A DNA stretch of 64,000 nt from Lentimicrobiaceae bacterium (GCA_015061295.1 SUWU01000010.1:1-64000), one strand, 5' to 3'. Positions 26,254 to 34,937 are shown, numbered from the stretch's first letter. Notes: generated from the letters alone by a model not told the origin. Program-made: numbers and translations.

Positions 26254-26261
26254 TATCTTTG
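26254..26261 (+). promoter_or_regulatory. -7 promoter box for the 133-residue hypothetical gene
   Basis: TATCTTTG, with a TTTG at 26233-26236 (17-nt spacing), lies 20 nt before the ATG. Confidence 0.55.
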
Positions 26262-26280
26262 CTAAAAATCAAAATTTATT

Positions 26281-26682
26281 ATGGAACGTATTCCGACAGG
26301 CAACAGCCGTGATGTGGTTTATATCCGACGTGCTATCATTGTAGAAACATTATCTCCGCTTATTGGAACAAGTGTTCCATGTGGTGCATTCAAAGGTAAA
26401 AGTGTTGAGATACTTTACAATTCCGTTGATGAAACGGCAACAAGAGCGTCTCAAAGGTATGAATCGACATTGGCAGCGATACGATTAGTCGAGGCGTTGA
26501 GAGAATCGTCATTGGTCAGGATTGATATTCCGAAAGATAAGCAAAAGAAGAAAATGTATTTTGTGAAGATTTACGAACTTAAAGCTACTTTAACAAATCT
26601 TGGAGAAGTGAAAATTATCGTTGGGGAAAGAAACAATAAAAGAATGATTCACTACTGTATAACTAAAAAAGTAAAAGAGTAG
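26281..26682 (+). CDS. Hypothetical protein, 133 residues
   Basis: Not recognised. No signal peptide or membrane segment, so probably cytoplasmic. A basic patch (KDKQKKK, about 84-90) sits before two predicted strand-like stretches (MYFVKIYELKATL; EVKIIVGERNNKRMIHYCI). The middle (about 55-78) reads as one helix (ASQRYESTLAAIRLVEALRE). The alpha-then-beta arrangement faintly recalls small nuclease-like domains of mobile elements, but there is no motif to support this. A good promoter precedes it. The stop codon lies inside a 13-bp inverted repeat, and a possible antisense transcript covers the 3' end. Isolated from its neighbours by repeats, so it may be accessory. Confidence 0.6.
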   Translation: MERIPTGNSRDVVYIRRAIIVETLSPLIGTSVPCGAFKGKSVEILYNSVDETATRASQRYESTLAAIRLVEALRESSLVRIDIPKDKQKKKMYFVKIYELKATLTNLGEVKIIVGERNNKRMIHYCITKKVKE

Positions 26683-26731
26683 CTGAAATGCCCTCGATTA
26701 CAATGGATCGTATCAGCTACTCTTTGAAAGT
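26665..26731 (-). ncRNA. Candidate small antisense RNA over the 3' end of the hypothetical gene
   Basis: CAAAGATA at 26738-26745 reads TATCTTTG on the minus strand. A transcript from near 26731 would at once form a 13-bp perfect hairpin (26713-26725 against 26674-26686) followed by TTTTACTTTTTT. That is promoter, hairpin and U-tract within 80 nt. Equally it could be just the terminator of the plus-strand gene. No -33 box was clear. Confidence 0.3.
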
Positions 26732-27043
26732 ATGCTGCAAAGATAATAATAATTTTGATGTCAGAATGATGGAAAGGAAATTTTTATTTACACAAAATAC
26801 AGGACGGTGCCAAGAATGTCAATATTGCTTCGTACCATGCAGCGCCGCAATATTGTTCTAATCCGTATAACAATGGTTTGGTATGCTGCGGAAATTTATC
26901 TTTTCTCCCATGATATAGGCGATGATGGCGTTGCATCCATATACTTGCAGCTAATAAGTCACCGAGTCACCGAGTCACCAAGTAAGTTTAATATAATTAT
27001 TATAACCAGACTCAGTGACTCAGTGACTCAGTGACTCGGTGTC
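26683..27043. other. Intergenic region with no supported gene
   Basis: Holds the right arm of the hairpin described above, the minus-strand -7 box at 26738-26745, a stretch at 26790-26950 of gene-like composition without a convincing frame (possibly a gene remnant), and short repeats GAGTCACCGAGTCACC (26956-26990) and ACTCAGTGACTCAGTG (27009-27043) that run up to the rnfA stop. Confidence 0.5.
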
Positions 27044-27616
27044 TTAAACAAGTCCTGCGAATCCCATGAATGCTAATGCTAAGATACCTGCTGTCACTAA
27101 AGCGATAGGCACGCCTTGCATTCCTTTTGGTACGTCAGATAATGCGAGTTGTTCGCGTAATCCTGCAAATATCACTAATGCTAATGTGAATCCGACGCCG
27201 TTTGATAAGGCGTACATTGTGCCTTCTAAAAGTCCGAAGTCTTTTTGTATCACTAAAATCGCTACACCAAGGACGGCGCAGTTGGTGGTGATGAGCGGCA
27301 AGAAAACGCCGAGAGCTGCATATAACGATGGGCTTATCTTCTTCAAGATAATCTCAACCATCTGTACCAAAGAGGCGATGACTAAGATGAAGGCTATAGT
27401 CTGTAAGAATCCTAAGTTAAAAGGATTTAACAGATAATGCTGGATGAGCCATGTTACAATAGTTGCTAAAGTTATGACGAAGATAACGGCGGCGCCCATA
27501 CCTAATGAGGTGGATATTTTCTTAGACACGCCGAGGAAAGGGCAGATGCCGAGGAACTGTGTCAATACAATATTATTTACAAATATTGCTGATATAAATA
27601 TTAATACGTATTCCAT
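27044..27616 (-). CDS. rnfA: Rnf complex subunit A
   Basis: 190 residues, six membrane helices. NNIVLTQFLGICPFLGVSKK near the start is the RnfA/NqrE signature, carrying a Cys of the membrane iron site. LPLITTNCAVLGVAIL carries the second conserved Cys. With RnfE it forms the inner-membrane core of the ferredoxin:NAD+ oxidoreductase that pumps Na+ or H+. Last gene of rnfBCDGEA. It ends directly against a GACTCGGTG repeat. Confidence 0.95.
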   Translation of the reverse strand: MEYVLIFISAIFVNNIVLTQFLGICPFLGVSKKISTSLGMGAAVIFVITLATIVTWLIQHYLLNPFNLGFLQTIAFILVIASLVQMVEIILKKISPSLYAALGVFLPLITTNCAVLGVAILVIQKDFGLLEGTMYALSNGVGFTLALVIFAGLREQLALSDVPKGMQGVPIALVTAGILALAFMGFAGLV

Positions 27617-27643
27617 ATCTTAATATCTTTAATTGTCAATAAC

Positions 27644-28231
27644 TTATTTTGTTTTCTTTAATAATCTGTTCATGATGGCGATGAGATAACCCATTGCGAT
27701 GAATGCGCCTGGAGCGAGGACAAAGACTAAGATGGCGTCGCCTTCAATGAATTTCCAGCCGAATATTGAACCGCTGCCCAATATCTCACGGATAGAACCT
27801 AATATCGTTAAAGCCATAGCAAAACCTAATCCCATGCTGATGCCATCGACTGCAGAATCTAAGACATTGTTTTTTGAGGCGTAAGCTTCGGCACGTCCTA
27901 AGACGATGCAATTCACCACGATGAGTGGAATGAACAATCCGAGTGTCTCGTAAATGCTTGGTACGTAAGCTTGCATCAAAAGTTGCAGCACTGTCACAAA
28001 GGAAGCGATAACGACGATGTAGCAAGGAATATGAACTTTGTTAGGGATGAAGTTCTTTAGCAATGAGATGCTCATGTTTGATAATATGAGAACGAATGTC
28101 GTTGCCAATCCCATGGAGAGTCCGTTGATGGCACTTGTTGTTGTTGCCAGAGTAGGACAGCATCCGAGAAGAAGTACTAAGATAGGATTTTCTCTGAAGA
28201 ATCCTTTTGTTAAATTATTCCAGTTTGCCAT
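27644..28231 (-). CDS. rnfE: Rnf complex subunit E
   Basis: 195 residues, six membrane helices. FFRENPILVLLLGCCPTLATTTSAINGLSMG-like start (about 12-42) and IPLIVVNCIVLGRAEAYA (about 105-122) are typical of RnfE/NqrD. It pairs with RnfA in the membrane core. It lies 2 nt after rnfG. Confidence 0.95.
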   Translation of the reverse strand: MANWNNLTKGFFRENPILVLLLGCCPTLATTTSAINGLSMGLATTFVLILSNMSISLLKNFIPNKVHIPCYIVVIASFVTVLQLLMQAYVPSIYETLGLFIPLIVVNCIVLGRAEAYASKNNVLDSAVDGISMGLGFAMALTILGSIREILGSGSIFGWKFIEGDAILVFVLAPGAFIAMGYLIAIMNRLLKKTK

Positions 28232-28233
28232 GA

Positions 28234-28809
28234 TTAAAATCCTCCTTTGTTGTTTTCAAATGTTGATATTGCACGATTTACTGCATCGCAGAAAGCTCTC
28301 GAGCTGATGGTAGCTGCTGTGATGGCATCTACATCGCCGCCGTCTTTCTTGACGTTGAAGTTGAATGAGTTGGCGTGCTTGTTGTTGAACTGATCTTTGA
28401 AACTTGGCTCCGACATCTTAGAGCCTAAGCCTGGAGTCTCAGCGTGTTGAAGAACGGATATGTTGTTCACTGTTCCATCAGCCAAAATTCCGACCATCAA
28501 TGAGATGTTACCGCTGAATCCTTTGTTGGTGAATGTCTCTACTGCTGCTCCTATGAAGTTACCGTCCTTGTCGTATGCTAAGTGGAAAGGAAGCTCTGCA
28601 TCTTCCATTGCTGACTTCATATTCATATCTTTAAGTTCTTGAAATTCTGGAAGTACGTTCTTGATAGCCTCTGTCTTCTTGGCATTCTCAGCTGCCGCGA
28701 TAGGATCTTTCGTCGCATTATATACGAGACCTAACACACCGCCTGATACCACACATATCACGAACAAGGCTACGAACATATTTAATAATGTATCTTTCTT
28801 TGCTGCCAT
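28234..28809 (-). CDS. rnfG: Rnf complex subunit G (covalent flavoprotein)
   Basis: 191 residues. One N-terminal membrane anchor (about 8-30) and a periplasmic FMN-binding domain. The flavinylation motif reads DAITAATISS, with Thr167 the likely FMN attachment site; the common SGAT is here TAAT. Attachment normally needs the flavin transferase ApbE, which is not in this window. Sits between rnfD (4-nt gap) and rnfE. Confidence 0.94.
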   Translation of the reverse strand: MAAKKDTLLNMFVALFVICVVSGGVLGLVYNATKDPIAAAENAKKTEAIKNVLPEFQELKDMNMKSAMEDAELPFHLAYDKDGNFIGAAVETFTNKGFSGNISLMVGILADGTVNNISVLQHAETPGLGSKMSEPSFKDQFNNKHANSFNFNVKKDGGDVDAITAATISSRAFCDAVNRAISTFENNKGGF

Positions 28810-28813
28810 AATC

Positions 28814-29800
28814 TTATTGTTTTACAGGTTTATTACCGAAACGTGTTGGTTTACACATCTTATTAATCAATGGAACGAAGGCGTTCATGATAAGTATTGC
28901 GAATGACATTCCTTCAGGATAAGCGCCCCATAATCTGATGATGATTGTCAAGGCTCCGATGCCGATGGCGAATATTATCTTACCCTTTATTGTCATTGGC
29001 GATGTTGCCATATCTGTTGCCATGAAGAAAGCTCCGAGCATCATACCACCACCGAAGATGTGAATCATAGGATGTACGAACTGAGTAGGGTCGATGAGCC
29101 AACATACTGTTGCGATGATGCCAGCTGTTGCTATGATAATGACAGGTGTCTGCCAGTCGATGACTTTTCTGAATATCAAGAAGAGTCCGCCGATGATGAT
29201 GGCGATAGAACCTATCTCACCGAGAGAGCCGCTGTAAATCAATGGTTCTATATTTTCATAAACTGTGAGTTCATTAGCAGAGACGCCTTTGGCGATACCT
29301 TCTTTAACATAACCTAAGAGTGTGGCTCCTGTGAAACCGTCGATTTGTGAACCAAATAATGGTTGCGGAGCAGGCCATGTCGTCATCGCGACAGGGAAGG
29401 AGATGAGCATGAAGACACGTCCTACCAAAGCCGGGTTGAACGGGTTGTTGCCCAAGCCGCCGAACGACATCTTGCCGATGCCGATAGCTACGATAGAACC
29501 TACTATTATCATCCATGCTGGAATGTTGGAAGGTAAGTTGAACGCCAACAGCATACCTGTTATTATTGCAGAACCGTCGCCTATTGTGCATTCTCCTTTG
29601 ATGAGGAATTTCTGAATCAGCCATTCGGTCAAGACGCAGGCTGCCACAGCTATCAGTGTGACACGCACCGCATTGAAGCCGAAGTAATAGATGGAAAATA
29701 AGAATGCTGGCATCAAAGCTATGATGACGCTGTACATTATTTTCTTGGTGCTCTCATTGCCGTGAACGTGGGGAGAGCCTGATATAAGGTAATTATTCAT
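28814..29800 (-). CDS. rnfD: Rnf complex subunit D
   Basis: 328 residues, about nine membrane helices. It starts SGSPHVHGNESTKKIMYSVI, typical of RnfD. FGGLGNNPFNPALVGRVFML and the TGAT motif (Thr160, likely FMN carrier) follow. GGGMMLGAFFMATDMATSP is also a family signature. Membrane flavoprotein of the Rnf pump. It lies 8 nt after rnfC. Confidence 0.95.
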   Translation of the reverse strand: MNNYLISGSPHVHGNESTKKIMYSVIIALMPAFLFSIYYFGFNAVRVTLIAVAACVLTEWLIQKFLIKGECTIGDGSAIITGMLLAFNLPSNIPAWMIIVGSIVAIGIGKMSFGGLGNNPFNPALVGRVFMLISFPVAMTTWPAPQPLFGSQIDGFTGATLLGYVKEGIAKGVSANELTVYENIEPLIYSGSLGEIGSIAIIIGGLFLIFRKVIDWQTPVIIIATAGIIATVCWLIDPTQFVHPMIHIFGGGMMLGAFFMATDMATSPMTIKGKIIFAIGIGALTIIIRLWGAYPEGMSFAILIMNAFVPLINKMCKPTRFGNKPVKQ

Positions 29801-29808
29801 CTCTTTAT

Positions 29809-31158
29809 TTATTTCTGATTACGTGAACGAATTATTTGTCCCGTTTTGTTTTTACCATAACGGATATAATCTAATAATGGAATGTTGGCCGGACATGTAA
29901 ACTCGCATGAGCCACACTCGATACAATCCATGATGTTGTTTGTTTCAGTATCTTCAAACATGTTGTTCTTCGACATGCGGCAGAGGAGGAATGGCTCTAA
30001 GCCCATAGGACAAGCGTTGATGCACTTACCGCAACGCAGACAATTGCCCATCTGTCGTGGCTGAGCTTCTTTGTCGGTCATCATCAAGATGCCAGATGTT
30101 CCTTTGATAACAGGGAATTCGCTGATAGAAACAGACTTGCCCATCATAGGACCACCGTTAATGATGTTGGTGATGTTCTCTGGGAGTCCGCCAGCGGCTT
30201 CGATAAGCTCTGTCGATGATGTTCCTATTCTCACTAAGAAGTTGGAAGGATTTTTCACTGATTTACCTGTCACTGTCACCACTCTTGATATAAGAGGTTT
30301 GTTCTTCTGTACGGCTTCATAAATGGCATATGTCGATGCAACGTTGACAACGACACATCCTGTCTCTATAGGCAGCTTGCCTGATGGTACTTCTCTTCCT
30401 GTACATGCCTTGATGAGCTGTTTCTCGCCGCCTTGTGGATACTTCGTCTGTAAAGGCTGCACCTCGATGCCAGAGAAATATTCGTCACCTTTTATAATAT
30501 CATCTAATAACTTGGCTGCTTCTATCTTATTTACTTCAATGCCGATGATGGCTCTAGGAGCGTCAACAGCTTTCATCACTACTTTAACACCTACTAAGAA
30601 CTCGTTAGGTTTTTCCAAGAGCAGACGGTTGTCGCAGGTGAGATAAGGCTCACATTCAGCAGCATTGATGATGACGAACTCAGCCTTCTTATCTTTTGGT
30701 ATAGATAACTTAACATTTGTTGGGAATGTAGCTCCACCCATACCTACGATACCATGATCTTTAACTCTGTTGATTATATCTTCACGTGATAATGTTATAT
30801 CTTTTACTAAGGTGTCGCTTGTGTCGATGTCTTCTAACCACTCATCGCCTTCTACATCGATGAAGATGGCAGGCTTGCGATAGCCTGTGTGATCCATTAT
30901 CTCATCGACTTTGGTGACTTTGCCGCTCACCGACGAGTGTACATTGGCTGAGATGAAACCTTTTGCGGTTCCGATGAGTTGTCCTACTTTCACCTCGTCG
31001 CCTTTCTTTACTATGGCTTCTGCCGGTGCGCCAAGACATTGTCCTAACGGAATGATGACTTGTCTTGGAATAGGAAATGTTACTATGGGTTTGTCTGACG
31101 AAAGTTTGTTTTCTTCAGGATGAACGCCACCTTTAGGGAATGTTTTCTTAGGATTCAT
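29809..31158 (-). CDS. rnfC: Rnf complex subunit C
   Basis: 449 residues. GMGGATFPTNVKLSIP belongs to the NADH/FMN-binding domain shared with NuoF. Two [4Fe-4S] motifs lie near the end: CLRCGKCINACP (about 372-383) and CIECGSCEFTCP (about 411-422). A soluble membrane-associated subunit thought to reduce NAD+. It lies 4 nt after rnfB. Confidence 0.95.
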   Translation of the reverse strand: MNPKKTFPKGGVHPEENKLSSDKPIVTFPIPRQVIIPLGQCLGAPAEAIVKKGDEVKVGQLIGTAKGFISANVHSSVSGKVTKVDEIMDHTGYRKPAIFIDVEGDEWLEDIDTSDTLVKDITLSREDIINRVKDHGIVGMGGATFPTNVKLSIPKDKKAEFVIINAAECEPYLTCDNRLLLEKPNEFLVGVKVVMKAVDAPRAIIGIEVNKIEAAKLLDDIIKGDEYFSGIEVQPLQTKYPQGGEKQLIKACTGREVPSGKLPIETGCVVVNVASTYAIYEAVQKNKPLISRVVTVTGKSVKNPSNFLVRIGTSSTELIEAAGGLPENITNIINGGPMMGKSVSISEFPVIKGTSGILMMTDKEAQPRQMGNCLRCGKCINACPMGLEPFLLCRMSKNNMFEDTETNNIMDCIECGSCEFTCPANIPLLDYIRYGKNKTGQIIRSRNQK

Positions 31159-31162
31159 ACGC

Positions 31163-32038
31163 TTATTCTTTACTTTCGTTATTTACTGATTCTGTTACTT
31201 CTACTTTTGGCTTACGAGGAGGGAAGTTGACAGCTAAGATGCTGCCTCTTGGACATACATCAACGCATTTGCGACATTGTTTGCACTTGTCGGGGTTGAT
31301 ATATGCTAATGTGCCGCGCATCTCTATAGCCTCAAATGGACATTCTTTGAGACATTTCTGACAACCGATGCAACCTACCTTGCAGTTCTTCATCGTGATG
31401 GCTCCTTTTTCAACGTTGACACAGTTGACATACACACGACGGTTGTTCTTGCCCTTAGGTCTTATCTCAATGATGCCTCTTGGACATGCTTTGGTACATG
31501 CACCGCAGCCTACACATTTGTCCTCATCAACAGTGGCGATACCTGTCGTCTCATCGATATGTATGGCATCGAAAGCACATTTCTTTACACAGTCGCCGAG
31601 ACCGAGACATGAGTTAGGACATCCGCTGCCACCTGCATATAAGGTGTGCGCAAAGGCACATATGTCGGCTCCTTCATAATGTGTCTTCTTAGGAGCATTG
31701 TCGCAGGTGCCGTTGCATCGTACTACAGCAATCTTAGGCTCTGCAGCTTCTACTGTCAGTCCTAATACGGCAGCTACTTTAGACATGTCGGAACTTGTAC
31801 AATTTAATCCATCGAGACTCTTCTTGTCGGAGGCTGACTTGACACATGCTTCGGCAAAAGCACGGCAGCCTGCAAAACCGCAACCGCCACAATTGGCTCC
31901 CGATAACGTGCCTTCTACTTCATCGATCAATGGATTCTCTTCTACTTTGAATTTCTGTGCGACTATATAAAGTATAACCGCTAAGATACCTCCCAAGACT
32001 CCAAGTACTATGAGAGAATAGAGTAAAATGTCGTTCAC
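31163..32038 (-). CDS. rnfB: Rnf complex subunit B (ferredoxin-type)
   Basis: 291 residues. One N-terminal membrane helix (about 4-26). A four-Cys cluster domain follows (LSGANCGGCGFAGCRAFAEAC), and CDNAPKKTHYEG. Three ferredoxin-like CxxCxxC(x)nCP motifs lie in the C-terminal half (for example CVGCGACTKACP, CIGCQKCLKECP, CKQCRKCVDVCP). It is the electron entry point from ferredoxin. First gene of the rnf operon, with a -7 box upstream. Confidence 0.96.
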   Translation of the reverse strand: MNDILLYSLIVLGVLGGILAVILYIVAQKFKVEENPLIDEVEGTLSGANCGGCGFAGCRAFAEACVKSASDKKSLDGLNCTSSDMSKVAAVLGLTVEAAEPKIAVVRCNGTCDNAPKKTHYEGADICAFAHTLYAGGSGCPNSCLGLGDCVKKCAFDAIHIDETTGIATVDEDKCVGCGACTKACPRGIIEIRPKGKNNRRVYVNCVNVEKGAITMKNCKVGCIGCQKCLKECPFEAIEMRGTLAYINPDKCKQCRKCVDVCPRGSILAVNFPPRKPKVEVTESVNNESKE

Positions 32039-32070
32039 AATAATTAGATTTAATGTTTAATGTTTATGCT

Positions 32071-32078
32071 ACAAAAAT
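32071..32078 (-). promoter_or_regulatory. -7 promoter box of the rnf operon
   Basis: CAAAAATA reads TATTTTTG on the minus strand, 32 nt before the rnfB start. Confidence 0.5.
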
Positions 32079-32109
32079 AATAATTAATTTTTTTTGCTTT
32101 TAACTTTTT

Positions 32110-32520
32110 TTAATGAATTTCGTACTCAAATCTACGTTTTAATCTGTTCCTAAAAAGAAATAAAATTAGGTAATATGGTATCAATGAACCTATAGATATT
32201 AATGCGTTTAATCCTTCCTCTATTTTTAATCCGTTGAGAATAAATATCATCGCTACTAATATTATCAATGGGATAACGTAAGCGAATACGACTGCTTTGT
32301 TTGCTTGTCCTAATCCCATGCTTACATTTACCTCTTGTCCTATGGATAAATTTTTATCTTTTGGAGTTGGAATTGTGATGATTTTCTCCTGCATCTCCGA
32401 CATATTACATGCGCCTTTTATGTTGCACGACCCACATGAACTCTTCGATAAAATCTTTACTTGAACCTCATCTTCGTTTATAGATGTTATTATTCCTTCG
32501 TGAGAAATGCGATGTCCCAT
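32110..32520 (-). CDS. rseC: RseC/MucC-family membrane protein
   Basis: 136 residues. It opens MGHRISHEGIITSINEDEVQ, with SSCGSCNIKGACNMSE (four Cys, about 28-43) typical of the SoxR-reducing/RseC family. Two membrane helices lie at about 77-95 and 103-122. It commonly precedes rnfB in Bacteroidota, as here, and may help assemble or tune the Rnf complex. It has its own -7 box at 32537-32544. Confidence 0.9.
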   Translation of the reverse strand: MGHRISHEGIITSINEDEVQVKILSKSSCGSCNIKGACNMSEMQEKIITIPTPKDKNLSIGQEVNVSMGLGQANKAVVFAYVIPLIILVAMIFILNGLKIEEGLNALISIGSLIPYYLILFLFRNRLKRRFEYEIH

Positions 32521-32536
32521 ATATTATATTTTTTTA

Positions 32537-32544
32537 CAAAGATA
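32537..32544 (-). promoter_or_regulatory. -7 promoter box for rseC
   Basis: CAAAGATA reads TATCTTTG on the minus strand, 17 nt before the start codon. A TTGACTTATTGACACG-type repeat lies just beyond. Confidence 0.55.
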
Positions 32545-32618
32545 AAAAAATACTTGTAGTCTTGTTGACTTATTGACACGATGACTTATTTTTTTTATCT
32601 TCGCAAAAAAAATATTTT

Positions 32619-33758
32619 ATGTTACAATTTTTATCGTTGCTATTTTATTTTCTGACTCCATGTCTGATAATATATCTTTGTCGGCGTTTTACTTTTCTTA
32701 ATAAAATAGGGGAGGTTCTACTTCTTTATATTGTTGGTATTCTTGTTTCAAATCTTGTGATATTTCCCCTCGGCATTGGCGATTCTCTGCATGGCATTCA
32801 AGATGCGCTTACGAGCATGACGATACTTCTTGCTTTCCCTATGATTTTGTTTGGCAGCGACTTCAAAAACTGGAAACTTAAAGAAACTGTAATTGCTTTG
32901 TGTATAGGGTTGTTATCAGTAGTTATAGTTGATATTATAGGTTTCTATATATTTAATGATAATCAGAATGGTTTTGAAAAGATAGCTGGATTACTTGTCG
33001 GTGTTTATACTGGTGGAACGCCGAATCTTGCAAGTCTTAAAGTTGCCTTAGATGTCGAACCTGATATATATATATTCGTCCATACCTTCGACATGATAAT
33101 AAGCTTTGTCTATTTGGTTTTCTTGATGTCGTGCGGAATAAGGTTTTTCAGAATCATCTTAAGTAGAGACGTGACACATTACACCAATGAAAATAAACAA
33201 GATGTAATTGGTGCGTCTGAAGCAGACAATAAGAAACATTTTCCAAAAACTCTCGCCTCTCTCGGTCTCTCTATATTAATAATAGGTATAGGAATGGGAG
33301 TGAGTCTTCTCGTCTCAGGCAAGGTTGATGATATGTTGGTTTTAATTTTAACCATGACAACATTATCTATCGCGGCCTCGTTTTTACCTTTTGTGAAGAA
33401 AATGGAGAAGAGTTACGACCTGGGGATGTATTTTGTCTTAGTATTTAGTCTCGTTGTGGCCTCTATGGTTGATGTCACTTCGATAGACTATAGTGCTGGA
33501 GTTAATATCATAGCTTATATCACATTTGTGATTTTCGCTTCCCTTATGCTTTCAATAATTTTCTCCAAGATATTTAAAGTCGATGCCGACACTATGGTGA
33601 TAACTTCTGTCGCTTTGATAAACTCGCCCTTGTTTGTCCCGATGATAGCGGAGAGTATGAAGAATAAGAAGGTAATAATCACTGGAGTTGCTGTCGGTGT
33701 GATTGGTTATGCTGTGGGTAATTATCTTGGAATTATAGTGTCACAAATATTAAAGTAG
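32619..33758 (+). CDS. DUF819-family membrane protein
   Basis: 379 residues with about ten membrane helices. GVYTGGTPNLASLKVAL (about 129-145) and the late TSVALINSPLFVPMIAESMKNKKVI segment match DUF819 (YjcL-like) proteins, which resemble transporters with two repeated halves. The substrate is unknown. The cytoplasmic loop at about 182-200 (SRDVTHYTNENKQDVIGAS) is encoded by a palindromic dispersed element. A -7-like TATCTTCG box lies at 32596-32603. The yihY-like gene follows after 2 nt, so they form an operon. Confidence 0.85.
   Translation: MLQFLSLLFYFLTPCLIIYLCRRFTFLNKIGEVLLLYIVGILVSNLVIFPLGIGDSLHGIQDALTSMTILLAFPMILFGSDFKNWKLKETVIALCIGLLSVVIVDIIGFYIFNDNQNGFEKIAGLLVGVYTGGTPNLASLKVALDVEPDIYIFVHTFDMIISFVYLVFLMSCGIRFFRIILSRDVTHYTNENKQDVIGASEADNKKHFPKTLASLGLSILIIGIGMGVSLLVSGKVDDMLVLILTMTTLSIAASFLPFVKKMEKSYDLGMYFVLVFSLVVASMVDVTSIDYSAGVNIIAYITFVIFASLMLSIIFSKIFKVDADTMVITSVALINSPLFVPMIAESMKNKKVIITGVAVGVIGYAVGNYLGIIVSQILK
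33163..33218. repeat. GTAGAGACG palindromic element, copy B, inside a coding sequence
   Basis: GTAGAGACGT, ATTACACCAATGAAAATAAA and GATGTAATTGGTGCGTCT align with the intergenic copy at 890-946. The reading frame passes straight through. Confidence 0.65.
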
Positions 33759-33760
33759 GT

Positions 33761-34708
33761 ATGAAGGTTAATATTGAAAAGATAAAAGCTAAGGTTGATT
33801 ATTATAGGCAACGTCTTGAGTCTGTACTTCGATTAATTATCATTCCAGGTTTTGAAGGCGTGCCGCTTTACGATGTCCTCGTTTATTTTATCAGGGGTTT
33901 TACAAAGGTGAATCTTGTTGACAGAGCTGCAGCTGTGGCATTTAATGTCTTCCTCGCTTTGTTTCCTATGATCTTGTTTCTCTTCACCTTGATACCGTAT
34001 TTGCCGTTACAGGGTGTGACGACGAACTTACTTGAGGCTTTGCAGGAGATACTTCCCCCTGGAACTTATGAGAGCGTAGCTAATACCATAAAAGAGATAA
34101 TGTCGATAGAACACGGTGGTCTTATGTCGATAGGTCTCTTGCTTGCTTTCTACTTCAGTACGAGCGCGGTAAGCTCTTTCTTTAGAGGTTTTAACATGGG
34201 CGACAAGGAGTTTGGTCAGGTGTCGTTTATCAAAGAACAATTATATTCAATCTTAGTGATGATAATGTTCGTTGCTTTGTTGTTGCTTTCTATAGTCTTG
34301 ATGACAATGGGACAGAGATTGTTGTCGGTGTTTTTTGTGAAGATACATTTCTATAATGACTTTGTGATATTCTTGATAAATTTGTTACGATGGCTTATTG
34401 CGATTTTTGCCTTGATTGTAGCGATGTCGTTGTTGTATCATTTTGGAGATCCACGCAGTAAAAAATTTAAATTGTTCACGCCTGGAACTTTGTTGTTTAC
34501 AGGATTGTTTATAGTTGGAACATTGTTGTTTAATTTCTATATCTCTAATATCTCAACGTATAATGTGCTGTATGGTTCTATCGGAGGTCTGATAATCTTC
34601 GTCATGTGGATTTATTTCAACTGTATTCTGATATTGGTGGGATATGAGTTGAATAAGAGTATAGCAAAGGCGCGGATTAATGATGATGCTAAATTGTTAA
34701 GGAATTGA
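33761..34708 (+). CDS. YihY/BrkB-family inner-membrane protein
   Basis: 315 residues with about six membrane helices. DRAAAVAFNVFLALFPMILFLFTLIPYLP (about 59-86) and the C-terminal YGSIGGLIIFVMWIYFNCILILVGYELN are the family's landmarks. Often mis-named ribonuclease BN; the function is not settled. It follows the DUF819 gene by 2 nt and ends before a strong terminator. Confidence 0.93.
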   Translation: MKVNIEKIKAKVDYYRQRLESVLRLIIIPGFEGVPLYDVLVYFIRGFTKVNLVDRAAAVAFNVFLALFPMILFLFTLIPYLPLQGVTTNLLEALQEILPPGTYESVANTIKEIMSIEHGGLMSIGLLLAFYFSTSAVSSFFRGFNMGDKEFGQVSFIKEQLYSILVMIMFVALLLLSIVLMTMGQRLLSVFFVKIHFYNDFVIFLINLLRWLIAIFALIVAMSLLYHFGDPRSKKFKLFTPGTLLFTGLFIVGTLLFNFYISNISTYNVLYGSIGGLIIFVMWIYFNCILILVGYELNKSIAKARINDDAKLLRN

Positions 34709-34714
34709 TAAATA

Positions 34715-34748
34715 AAAAAATCCGACTACTTAAGTAGTCGGATTTTTT
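34715..34748. terminator. Bidirectional terminator, perfect 17-bp palindrome
   Basis: AAAAAATCCGACTACTT is directly followed by its exact complement. It serves both the yihY-like gene and rpmH. Confidence 0.92.
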
Positions 34749-34790
34749 AAACCTTAAATAATCGTATTAGGTACGGCTTGGATGGTAGAA

Positions 34791-34937
34791 TTAATACTCG
34801 TCAGAAACTGTGAGTTTCTTTCTGCCTTTAGCACGGCGTGCTTTTAAAACTTTACGACCATTGGCTGTTGACATTCTTGATCTGAAGCCGTGTTTGTTTC
34901 TACGTTTTCTGTTTGATGGTTGAAATGTGCGTTTCAT
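34791..34937 (-). CDS. rpmH: 50S ribosomal protein L34
   Basis: 48 residues, too short for a 60-residue ORF cut-off. It reads [20 protein letters not shown], then [20 protein letters not shown] and KLTVSDEY, an unmistakable bL34. Component of the large ribosomal subunit. A TACTTTTG -7 box lies upstream (34984-34991). The usual neighbours rnpA and dnaA are absent here. Confidence 0.98.
   Translation of the reverse strand: MKRTFQPSNRKRRNKHGFRSRMSTANGRKVLKARRAKGRKKLTVSDEY

Noticed and set aside
26807-27034. 75-residue plus-strand frame before rnfA
   Set aside because: It runs into the GAGTCACC repeats and has no family features; another frame and the minus strand look equally gene-like for short stretches, so at most a remnant.
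33761-34708. Ribonuclease BN
   Set aside because: The old label for YihY/BrkB proteins; this is a polytopic membrane protein without nuclease motifs.
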